A DNA stretch of 7,457 bases, taken from NCBI GenBank assembly GCA_030618505.1, contig JAUXDF010000154.1, positions 1 through 7,457 of the forward strand, read 5' to 3'. This document shows, one piece after another, positions 1 to 6,151 of the stretch. Each line of letters begins with the position of its first letter. Within the stretch, counting starts at the first letter, position 1. The notes below the pieces were generated by a model that saw only the letters and a list, made by a program, of their open reading frames with translations, ran no database searches and had not been told where the DNA came from. The translations under genes and the position numbers were made by a program. Source of the stretch: Spongiibacteraceae bacterium (GTDB taxonomy: Bacteria > Pseudomonadota > Gammaproteobacteria > Pseudomonadales > PIVM01).

Positions 1-138
1 GAAACTGGTAGCTTTCGAAAATTAAGTCCGGTCATAGCCAACGCAAATCTAGCTCCTAGGCCTTTTCAAGGCCTTTAAGTCGCAAGATTTGCGTTGGCCA
101 TGACCTCTTTGTTTAATTTATGGATGGGCACTAGCTAA
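1..138. repeat. Palindromic MITE-like element, copy 1 (left end cut by window edge)
   Basis: This stretch matches 6014-6151 without gaps; the only differences are at positions 26, 51, 93, 115 and 120 (5 of 138). The right terminus is the inverted repeat TGGATGGGCACTAGCTAA at 121-138. The matching left terminus, TTAGCTAGTGCCCATCCA, is expected in the 18 bases just outside the window. Inside lies a long stem (30-53 with 82-105) around a short hairpin (58-64 with 68-74). There is no coding capacity, so if mobile it would be a non-autonomous element. The terminus overlaps the 3' end of the PepSY-type gene and supplies its last Ser codon and TAG stop. I do not recognise the family; it is not an ERIC or REP sequence that I know. 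Confidence 0.88.
30..105 (-). repeat. Internal stem-loop of palindromic element copy 1
   Basis: Bases 30-53 pair with 82-105 over 24 positions with two departures: 36 against 99 (A and C on the plus strand, a G-U wobble in minus-strand RNA) and 51 against 85 (A-A, unpaired on either strand). The interior carries a 7-bp hairpin, AGGCCTT/AAGGCCT, with a 3-base loop. It lies directly downstream of the PepSY-type gene in the transcript sense, so it could protect or end the mRNA. No clear U-tract follows, so I do not call it a Rho-independent terminator. Confidence 0.7.
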
Positions 139-703
139 TCACTACCATCAGTACAAAGGACAAAATACCCAGTGAAGCACTAAGAAAAACCGGCTTACGG
201 TATTTCGGCATTTGCCAAGCCATAATAAAGCCGGATATCAACAGCAGCAGTAATCCCGTGGCAAAAACTGCAGCATAGACCTTAAAAGGGTAACCGCCTT
301 TGGCTTTATGTAACTGCACAAAAACGCGATACCAGCGGGTATTTTCAATCTTCATACTGGCGATTAATGGGTCGTCTGTGGGTTGCAATATGATATTTCG
401 ATTGGAACCGGTCCACTCCAGAAGATAATTATCAGCCATTTTCTTTATTTTTGATTGGCCGCTGGGTTTGGCAATATCCAATGTTGCCAATTCCTTGTTG
501 ATGACATCAAGTAGTATTTGTTGATCTGCCCTAAGTGGTGTTTCAAGTACGACATCATAGTTCTTGCTATCGTAACCTCCCTTGACTCCCCAAGTGTAAA
601 GAGCGCCGGTCAGCAGAAACATAAAAAGAACCGGGAAAATAAAACCCGCGACCAGTATGTGAATTTTTACCAGTACTTTTCGATCAAAAATACTCATTGT
701 CAT
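131..703 (-). CDS. Small PepSY-type (PepSY-associated TM) membrane protein
   Basis: A 190-residue inner-membrane protein. TM1 spans about residues 14-38 and carries an IH...LTGALY pattern with His15. A polar, probably periplasmic segment covers about 40-125. A QLH motif (His132) then leads into TM2 at about 140-162 (ending LISGFIMAW), and a last hydrophobic helix at about 171-189 ends the protein. The paired H...LTG and LH...G...SG patterns are typical of PepSY-associated TM proteins, where such histidines are thought to bind haem b in membrane reductases; haem binding here is inferred. It is the last gene of the operon, 48 bp after the cytochrome gene. The start is ambiguous: ATG at 703 has AGG only 3 nt upstream, whereas ATG at 697 has the same AGG at 9 nt and may be the real one. 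The TAG stop (131-133) and last Ser codon lie inside the palindromic repeat, so the C-terminus may be shortened. The family call is from pattern only. Confidence 0.75.
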   Translation of the reverse strand: MTMSIFDRKVLVKIHILVAGFIFPVLFMFLLTGALYTWGVKGGYDSKNYDVVLETPLRADQQILLDVINKELATLDIAKPSGQSKIKKMADNYLLEWTGSNRNIILQPTDDPLIASMKIENTRWYRVFVQLHKAKGGYPFKVYAAVFATGLLLLLISGFIMAWQMPKYRKPVFLSASLGILSFVLMVVIS

Positions 704-751
704 TAACCTGATTGTAGGATGAAATTAAGATAATACCTGTTTGTCAGTAAC

Positions 752-1225
752 TCAAGGTTGAGCGCGGAAGTGCTGTTGAAAGTCTTGGCGAAAGTTTTCA
801 TGGCAAGCCAGACACGTTTTTTGTAAGGCCGCGAAAGCCGTAATGATATCATCGCCGTTTTTTTGAGCAGCATGCGTGCTCAGTTCGCGCGCTGCATTGT
901 GAGTCTTAATGTCATAGCCTTTGAAAGTCGCCATTTTATCGCCCATATAAGCCATGATGCGTTTTTTCTCATCCATAGAAGGTCTTGGATGGTCTGCAAC
1001 CTGGCGGGCATTTTTTTCGACCAATGCCCAGTCTTCGCGAGAAATCCCGTCGCTAATGGTCTGCATGTTAGTACCAAGGTCCTGCATGATTTTTTGTAAT
1101 GTTAAGGCTTTGTTGGCCGCTGCTGTTTTATCATCATCGACTTCACTGTCAGCCGGCGTATGCGAGCAAGCACTTATCAAAAAAATCGCAGTACAAAAGC
1201 TCGTTATTAAAAAATATTTTTTCAT
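752..1225 (-). CDS. Class II c-type cytochrome lipoprotein (cytochrome c'/c-556-like)
   Basis: A 157-residue protein with a lipoprotein signal peptide: MKK, a hydrophobic stretch, then the lipobox ISAC with lipidated Cys20. The +2 residue is Ser, not Asp, which favours the outer membrane. The mature part looks mostly helical. The single haem c site CLACH (Cys138, Cys141, His142) is near the C-terminus and followed by ENFR, the usual class II cytochrome c placement. Methionines in the first mature helix (IMQDLGTNM) could provide a sixth haem ligand as in c-556/b562 types, giving an electron carrier; if not, a five-coordinate gas-binding cytochrome c' is possible. An upstream in-frame TTG at 1240 would add five residues, but it lies inside the likely Shine-Dalgarno, so ATG at 1225 is chosen. 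The gene starts 19 bp after the RND permease stop, so co-transcription is very likely. Electron donor and acceptor are unknown; the PepSY-type protein encoded next is a candidate partner. Confidence 0.88.
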   Translation of the reverse strand: MKKYFLITSFCTAIFLISACSHTPADSEVDDDKTAAANKALTLQKIMQDLGTNMQTISDGISREDWALVEKNARQVADHPRPSMDEKKRIMAYMGDKMATFKGYDIKTHNAARELSTHAAQKNGDDIITAFAALQKTCLACHENFRQDFQQHFRAQP

Positions 1226-1234
1226 ATTAACTAA

Positions 1235-1240
1235 TTCCAA
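1235..1240 (-). promoter_or_regulatory. Shine-Dalgarno site deciding the cytochrome start
   Basis: The minus strand reads TTGGAA here, with its GGAA separated by 9 nt from the ATG at 1225. The competing TTG start codon (1238-1240) is part of this same hexamer, and the protein from the ATG begins as a standard lipoprotein signal peptide. Both points favour the ATG. Confidence 0.5.
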
Positions 1241-1244
1241 TCAT

Positions 1245-4200
1245 TTATGTGGGTGTTGATATTGATTCAGAAGATAATCTAATAAAACCAATATCTTCCA
1301 TAATGGCATACATCGCTGGCAATACTAGCATGATGAGTACGGTTGAGGTCAGCATACCAAATACAATGCTGGTTACCAGCGGTACAAGAATCAGTGCTTG
1401 GGTGCTGGTTTCAAATAGCAGTGGTGTCATACCGGCAATCGTCGTTACCGAAGTCAGGAATATTGCCCGGAAGCGATCATAGACTGCCTTCTGTGCGGCA
1501 TCGTGTAATCCCATGCCTTCTGCTATACGGTATTTTACAAATTCGACCAGCAGAATGGAATCGTTGACGACCACACCTGCCAAGGAAACAAAGCCAATCA
1601 TACTCGGCAAGGTAAAGCTTAAACCCATTATCCAATGCCCCCAGATGGCTCCGATAAGGGCCAATGGAATATTGATCATAACGATTAATGGTTCTTTATA
1701 GTTGCGAAATTGAAGACTGAGCAACAGGAATACGCCAAAGGCACCTAAGCCAAAGCCAGAGAGTATGGAGAGTCGTGTTTCAGTACCGTTTTCTATTTCT
1801 CCCTTTAGTGAAACGGCTATTTGCGGGTAGCGTTCATTTAATCTGCCAAGAAAGTTTTCCTCAAGGCTGCTGATAAGTTCTGTGGTATTCGCCAGATCCG
1901 AATCCACGTCGCCATAGATATTGACGGTACGTTGATGGTTAATATGTCCGATACGAGAAAATTCGCGCTGTTCGGTAATGATCGCCACACTACTTAATGG
2001 AATGGCTATACCGGTGTTTGAAAATACCGAAAAATTATCAAAAGCATGTAGCTCACGGCCTGGCTCGTTATCAAGTTTCACGATGATTTCATAGGCCTCG
2101 CGGCCCAGATAAATTTCATCGATATTTACTTCAAGGTAGGCGGCTCTTAGTTGCGAGGCGATACTTCGGGAGTTGACTCCAGCTGCCAGTGCGCCGGGTT
2201 TAAGCTGTATGCTGTACTGTGGTTGGCCGGGACGAAGATCATCTATCAGGTTGTGTACACCCTTATATCCTCTCAGCCAGTTTTGTAATTCCCAGGAAGC
2301 GGCAGATAATTGCTTAAGGTCATCGCCTCTGAGGCGAATATGTACTGCTCGGCCTGCTGGGCCAACCATGGGTTCTTTATATTGAATGCTAAGCACATTA
2401 GGCAGTGGCTCAGTGTTTTGCTTCCAGAGGTGGATGAGTTCATCCATTTTGGTGTTACGATCTTCGGTGTTAAGCAAGTCGATACTCAAGGTTGCCAGAT
2501 GGGTGCCATTTTCGGGTACATCACCATGAATACCGTAGGAAAGCTGGATGTTTTTAATCAGGTTTTCTGACTCATTTTTGCTCAGGCTTGTGTTGGCCTT
2601 ATGGAGTGAGTCGAGCAAGGTATCGATAACTTTTTCTGTTTTGGCCAAAGGTGTCCCTTGTGGCAATAGGATTCTGGCCTCAAGTATATTGCCTTCCAAG
2701 TCAGGAAAAGCCTTGAATTTAACAGTTCCAGTGGCAATTAAACCGATTGAAAAAACCAGCATCGCCAAGGCGAATCCTACAGTAAGGTAACGATACCGCA
2801 TGGATGCGGCAGATGCGCGAGTTGCATATTGACGAAGGTGCTCAAATCGAGCCTCAAATTTAATGCGCCACTGCGACGGCGTACTATTTTTTGTGTGTTC
2901 GAGCGAGCGTTTTAAGTGATGGGGCAAGATCAGGAAGGCCTCAATCAAGCTGATGGTCAGTACTGAGAGCAAAACCACTGGCAAAACGCCGAGTACTTGC
3001 CCCATGTCTCCCTTCATCATTAACAAACTGCCAAACAAAAAGGCGGAGGTCAGGTAGGAGGAGAAAACTCCTCGAAATACGCGTTTGGTACCAACGATGG
3101 CTGCATCAAGAGGTGTTTTTCCACTTCGGTATTCACGGTCAATGTTTTCGGATAATACGATAGCGTCATCCATCAATATACCGATTGCCATTAGTAGCGC
3201 TACCATTGATATCATATTGATGCTGACGCCAAACACGACCATCATTGCCAGTCCGCCTAAAAATGACACAGGCAAACCGAGGGCAATCCAGAAAGTATAA
3301 CGCCATGAAAAAAATAGTAGCAGCGTTAAGGTTGCTAATATAAGACCCTGCCAGCTGTTTTTCAGTATGAGTTGTAATCGGTCACGTACCAATGTTGATC
3401 CGTCGCTGACTATGGTTAGTTCAGTACCGGTGGGAAGTATTGCATTTTCGTTTTCAACAAACTCGATGAGTGCATCGGCAACTTTAAGCGTGTCGTCAAT
3501 GGTGTTTTTACTTATTTTAAGTAGTGCTGCAGGTTTGCCATTAAGTTCAATTCGGTCTTCAGGGTTTTCAAATACGTCGCGAATGGTAGCGAGATCACCG
3601 AGTTTGATTTCACCGCCTTTTGGGGTATTGAGAACGACAAGATCTGCTAGTTCATAGGCGGTTTTTTTTGCGTTATCAAAACGAACCTGATAATTGGTTT
3701 CACTCGCCTCCAACGTTCCAGCAGGTAATTCTAATGCCTGGGAGGATATCAAGCCGGCGATATCCTTAACACTGAGATTGTATTTTTTTTGGGTGTCGGG
3801 GTGGATCAATATTTGTAACTGATGAGTAGAGAAACCGGCCATTGTCACAATCGGAATTTGCTCCATAGCAATCAGTCGATCACGATAATGCTCTGCCAGA
3901 GCCTTTAGCTCTGAGAGTGTCAGCTTATCAGAGGTGAGAGCGATATTGGCGACGTGGTTAACTCGCCCTAACTGTTTGATAATAGGATCTTCGATATCGT
4001 CTGGAAAAGTTTGGATGGCGTCTATTTCGGTTTTAATGTCATCGGTAAATTCGCGGATATTACCTTCTTCTTGCATCTCCAATGTAAAAATAGCGATGTT
4101 GTCGCGAGCATCACATGCCTGCTCCTTTAAAAAGCTGATGCCGTCAGTGGCATCCTCGAGAGGGTTGCAAATACCATTTTCTACATCAGCCGGGGTTGCG

Positions 4201-4352
4201 CCCGGGTAGACAACATTAACCTGCACCTTGCTGGGTTTTAGTGTTGGAAATGACTCCTTGTTTAGTTCATTCAAGGAGTTGAGACCAAGGGCAATGATGG
4301 CCATCATCAAGATGTTACTGAGAGTTGGGTGCGCAGTAAAATAGCGAATCAT
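1245..4352 (-). CDS. RND efflux permease, inner-membrane proton antiporter subunit
   Basis: A full-length 1035-residue permease (AcrB is about 1049) of the HAE-like branch of the RND superfamily, which exchanges protons for exported compounds drawn from the periplasm or inner membrane. Visible parts: TM1 at about 10-30; a first periplasmic porter/docking loop to about 330; TM2-TM6 at about 335-480, with TM4 carrying GILMDDAIV and the proton-relay pair Asp395-Asp396; TM7 at about 517-545; a second periplasmic loop to about 860; TM8-TM12 after it. Arg960 and Thr967 match the AcrB relay residues Arg971 and Thr978. The AcrB Lys940 position is Asn930, within GVVVNDSILLVEF. Cys62 and Cys80 lie in the first periplasmic region and could form a disulfide. 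The first four bases overlap the end of the fusion protein gene (ATGA), so translation is probably coupled. No CusA-like metal signature is obvious; the substrate cannot be predicted from sequence. Confidence 0.95.
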   Translation of the reverse strand: MIRYFTAHPTLSNILMMAIIALGLNSLNELNKESFPTLKPSKVQVNVVYPGATPADVENGICNPLEDATDGISFLKEQACDARDNIAIFTLEMQEEGNIREFTDDIKTEIDAIQTFPDDIEDPIIKQLGRVNHVANIALTSDKLTLSELKALAEHYRDRLIAMEQIPIVTMAGFSTHQLQILIHPDTQKKYNLSVKDIAGLISSQALELPAGTLEASETNYQVRFDNAKKTAYELADLVVLNTPKGGEIKLGDLATIRDVFENPEDRIELNGKPAALLKISKNTIDDTLKVADALIEFVENENAILPTGTELTIVSDGSTLVRDRLQLILKNSWQGLILATLTLLLFFSWRYTFWIALGLPVSFLGGLAMMVVFGVSINMISMVALLMAIGILMDDAIVLSENIDREYRSGKTPLDAAIVGTKRVFRGVFSSYLTSAFLFGSLLMMKGDMGQVLGVLPVVLLSVLTISLIEAFLILPHHLKRSLEHTKNSTPSQWRIKFEARFEHLRQYATRASAASMRYRYLTVGFALAMLVFSIGLIATGTVKFKAFPDLEGNILEARILLPQGTPLAKTEKVIDTLLDSLHKANTSLSKNESENLIKNIQLSYGIHGDVPENGTHLATLSIDLLNTEDRNTKMDELIHLWKQNTEPLPNVLSIQYKEPMVGPAGRAVHIRLRGDDLKQLSAASWELQNWLRGYKGVHNLIDDLRPGQPQYSIQLKPGALAAGVNSRSIASQLRAAYLEVNIDEIYLGREAYEIIVKLDNEPGRELHAFDNFSVFSNTGIAIPLSSVAIITEQREFSRIGHINHQRTVNIYGDVDSDLANTTELISSLEENFLGRLNERYPQIAVSLKGEIENGTETRLSILSGFGLGAFGVFLLLSLQFRNYKEPLIVMINIPLALIGAIWGHWIMGLSFTLPSMIGFVSLAGVVVNDSILLVEFVKYRIAEGMGLHDAAQKAVYDRFRAIFLTSVTTIAGMTPLLFETSTQALILVPLVTSIVFGMLTSTVLIMLVLPAMYAIMEDIGFIRLSSESISTPT

Positions 4353-5728
4353 AGGGGCTTATCCAGAGCATCAATAGCTAGCTGATTTTCTGCTTTGACT
4401 GCCAGTATTGTTTTTAAGGGTAAACCCTCAATGACAGGGATGACATCGCTGATTATGATTTTCTCTCCTTCCTTGATGCCACCTTCTGGGGTGTTGTTAT
4501 CGATTACCACCATATTGCCTTGTCTATAAAGGACGGTAACCGGACGGATATTTAGTTTATTATCGCTGTTGGCGATATACACACGCCCTTGATGGATGGC
4601 CTTTCTGGGTATAACCAACATCTCTCTGGCTGGGCTAAGAAACTCAACAGAGACATACATGCCTTTGAGCAGAGGAGGGCGCTTACCAGGAATAATTCCT
4701 TCGTAGGGATTATTTACCGCAACCACCAGGCTCATGGTGTCTCTCTCAGGGTCAATGGATTCGCCAATGCGCAGAAGTTCGCCCTGCCATCCGACGCTAT
4801 CTCTATCATTACCGATCAGTTTCACGTGCACCTCCAGCTCTAGCCCCTCGAATGCTGATCTAAATTCCGCAGGAGTATCTAGATTAATGGCATGCGATTC
4901 GGGTCTTATTACCAGAGGATAAAATTGCTGCACAGGCAGCTGGGCATTGATTTCAACCGCCTGGGTACCCAGCGCTTCAAATAGCACACTGCCAACACCG
5001 ACGTATTCGCCTTTCTCTACAGAGATGGTGCCGATTCTGGCATCAAAGGGCAGGTGAATTTCTGTACGCCCGAGAGTGTCCTGGCTCTGTGCCAGTTGTG
5101 ATCTCGATTGATCTATCTGTGCCATTGTTGCGGTTTTTCGGCTATTGAAGCTTTCGAACTTGCCCTGTAAGTCTTCAAGCTGCTGCCTTAACTGCAAAAC
5201 CTTTTGTTCTTCCGCATCAACGCTGGCGTGGGAAACAAGCCTTTGTTGCACCAGGCTTTGTAAACGTTCCAGCTCCTTTTCGCCCGTCTGTAATTTTTGT
5301 TTGGCAATATCAATCGAGCGTAGCGTCGTTTGCTCTTCGGCTTCGAGTTGTTTTAATGACGACTGGCTGCCCAGCAGCCCGGCTTTGCTTTGATTGAGAG
5401 AAAATTCGAAGGTGGTAGGTTCAATGCGTAAAACAAGGGTGCCTTTTTCCAGGCTGGCTCCTTTGTTCAAGAGAGGATGGATATAACTGATCTTTCCACT
5501 GACCTCTGATTTGGCTTTTAATAATACTGCGGGTTCTACATTGCCGTAGGCAAGGGCGCGGCCTCTAAAGGGTAGTGTTCGGGCTCTTATAATCTCTACG
5601 GTTCGAGTGGGGTAGGCCAAGACCTGATGTTCAACCGGTGGTTTTGATTTCACCTTGTAAATAACCACGCTTAATGCAGCAATAACAATCAGCGGTAGAA
5701 TAATGGCTTTTTTGAAAATTTTTTTCAT
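4349..5728 (-). CDS. RND periplasmic adaptor (membrane fusion protein, HlyD/AcrA type)
   Basis: A 459-residue adaptor that would link the permease encoded next to an outer-membrane channel of the TolC type. The N-terminus (MKK, hydrophobic about residues 8-24) has no lipobox Cys, so it is held by an uncleaved TM anchor or exported by a signal peptide. A biotinyl-lipoyl-like half lies at about 60-105 (VSGKI, then NKGASLEKGTLVLRI). A long, Gln/Glu/Leu-rich alpha-helical hairpin follows at about 108-220. The second lipoyl half is at about 226-256 (PFDARIGTISVEKGEYV). Beta-barrel and membrane-proximal domains fill the rest, including MYVSVEF and VIPRKAIHQGRVYI. AAGAG about 6 nt before the ATG can serve as ribosome binding site. 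It is the first gene of the four-gene operon and overlaps the permease gene by 4 bp. The family is secure; the substrate and outer-membrane partner are not shown. Confidence 0.94.
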   Translation of the reverse strand: MKKIFKKAIILPLIVIAALSVVIYKVKSKPPVEHQVLAYPTRTVEIIRARTLPFRGRALAYGNVEPAVLLKAKSEVSGKISYIHPLLNKGASLEKGTLVLRIEPTTFEFSLNQSKAGLLGSQSSLKQLEAEEQTTLRSIDIAKQKLQTGEKELERLQSLVQQRLVSHASVDAEEQKVLQLRQQLEDLQGKFESFNSRKTATMAQIDQSRSQLAQSQDTLGRTEIHLPFDARIGTISVEKGEYVGVGSVLFEALGTQAVEINAQLPVQQFYPLVIRPESHAINLDTPAEFRSAFEGLELEVHVKLIGNDRDSVGWQGELLRIGESIDPERDTMSLVVAVNNPYEGIIPGKRPPLLKGMYVSVEFLSPAREMLVIPRKAIHQGRVYIANSDNKLNIRPVTVLYRQGNMVVIDNNTPEGGIKEGEKIIISDVIPVIEGLPLKTILAVKAENQLAIDALDKPL

Positions 5729-5761
5729 AAGCTGCTCTTTAGACTGCTGTAATTGATAAGT

Positions 5762-5841
5762 TTAGAGCCTTTGTAATGCTCGCAACTTGGTGCCAGACAA
5801 GTGCTCTATACTTGATTTCGCATTAATACTAAAGGCTATAA
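5762..5841 (-). promoter_or_regulatory. Possible operator / structured leader of the efflux operon
   Basis: Between the candidate promoter and the adaptor start there are three CAAGT/ACTTG half-sites (5785-5789, 5798-5802, 5810-5814) in alternating orientation, with centres 13 and 12 bp apart, giving two overlapping short inverted repeats. Outside them, 5762-5772 and 5831-5841 form an 11-bp inverted repeat matching at 10 positions, which could close a stem in the leader RNA. This would suit a dimeric repressor site or a folded 5' UTR, but the arms are short and could arise by chance. No regulator gene is in the window. Confidence 0.25.
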
Positions 5842-5847
5842 GACCAG

Positions 5848-5874
5848 ATTCTATTTATCGATGTTAAATGTCAA
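5848..5874 (-). promoter_or_regulatory. Candidate sigma-70 promoter for the four-gene operon
   Basis: The minus strand has a perfect -35 box TTGACA (5869-5874) and a -10-like TAGAAT (5848-5853, one change from consensus). The 15-bp spacer is shorter than the preferred 17. Transcription would start near 5841 and leave a leader of about 113 nt before the adaptor ATG. It is the best match I found in the 267-bp gap, but untested, and read-through from the upstream permease operon is also possible. Confidence 0.4.
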
Positions 5875-5896
5875 CGTTTTTACTAAAACTGTGGTG

Positions 5897-5977
5897 TTAG
5901 AAGGTAGTCGGTATCGGTGATCTCGGTTTAATGACTAAAAACTGTGATGTGGGGTGGGGGATTGCCATTGCCGTCAT
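5897..5977 (-). CDS. Doubtful 26-codon small ORF downstream of the repeat
   Basis: ATG at 5977 opens 26 codons (starting MTAMAIPHP) ending in TAA at 5897-5899. A strong AAGGAGG sequence lies at 5991-5997, but 13 nt from the ATG, which is long; a weaker GGAAGAG is nearer. The peptide has three prolines in its last seven residues, no TM helix and no recognisable motif. The AAGGAGG straddles the boundary of the palindromic element. Chance occurrence is the most likely explanation; it is listed because of the ribosome-binding-like sequence. Confidence 0.12.
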   Translation of the reverse strand: MTAMAIPHPTSQFLVIKPRSPIPTTF

Positions 5978-5995
5978 GACTCTTCCAGAGCCTCC

Positions 5996-6151
5996 TTAGC
6001 TAGTGCCCATCCAGAAACTGGTAGCTTTCGAAAATTAAATCCGGTCATAGCCAACGCAAATCTTGCTCCTAGGCCTTTTCAAGGCCTTTAAGTCGCAAGA
6101 TTTGCATTGGCCATGACCTCTTTGTTTGATTTCTGGATGGGCACTAGCTAA
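5996..6151. repeat. Palindromic MITE-like element, copy 2 (complete)
   Basis: A complete 156-bp element. The ends are perfect 22-bp inverted repeats, 5996-6017 against 6130-6151, starting TTAGCTAGTGCCCATCCA. The interior has a long stem and a small central hairpin. The left spacer between terminal repeat and stem (about 25 bp, with TTTCGAAA) is longer than the right one (about 11 bp), which gives the element an orientation; both copies point the same way. The outermost TA on each side could be a TA target duplication as in IS630/Tc1-type elements, and CTAG is another candidate; flanks alone cannot decide. No ORF is inside. The right end overlaps the 3' end of the upstream permease gene and gives it its TAG stop. 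The left end lies 121 bp from the -35 box of the next operon. Confidence 0.92.
6043..6118 (-). repeat. Internal stem-loop of palindromic element copy 2
   Basis: Bases 6043-6066 pair with 6095-6118 over 24 positions. The only departures are 6049 against 6112 and 6055 against 6106; both are A-C on the plus strand and G-U wobbles in minus-strand RNA, the sense in which the neighbouring genes are transcribed. A 7-bp hairpin (6071-6077 with 6081-6087, 3-base loop) sits within. It follows the permease stop directly, so an effect on 3' end stability or transcription is possible. A typical U-tract is absent. Confidence 0.75.

Noticed and set aside
3660..3792. Two runs of eight T on the plus strand (A8 in the coding sense) at 3662-3669 and 3783-3790 in the permease gene, as possible phase-variable slippage tracts.
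   Set aside because: The frame is intact through both, they encode ordinary Lys-Lys pairs, and eight-base A runs are expected at this base composition. No out-of-frame partner or regulatory logic is evident.
1249..5393. Many plus-strand ORFs of 60-100 codons opposite the permease, adaptor and cytochrome genes.
   Set aside because: They lie antisense to well-supported genes, have low-complexity or Ser/Cys-rich products without motifs, and lack convincing ribosome binding sites. They are shadows of the real genes.
5949..5960. G-rich run (GTGGGGTGGGGG) as a G-quadruplex.
   Set aside because: Only two G tracts are present; a stable quadruplex needs four.
6043..6118. Rho-independent terminator after the upstream permease.
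   Set aside because: The stem is much longer than usual and no run of U follows it in the minus-strand direction. The sequence is the core of a repeated element found elsewhere in the window.
1..6151. CRISPR array or integron cassette array based on the repeats.
   Set aside because: There are only two copies, 6 kb apart, each about 150 bp with terminal inverted repeats. There is no spacer structure, integrase or typical attC core sequence.
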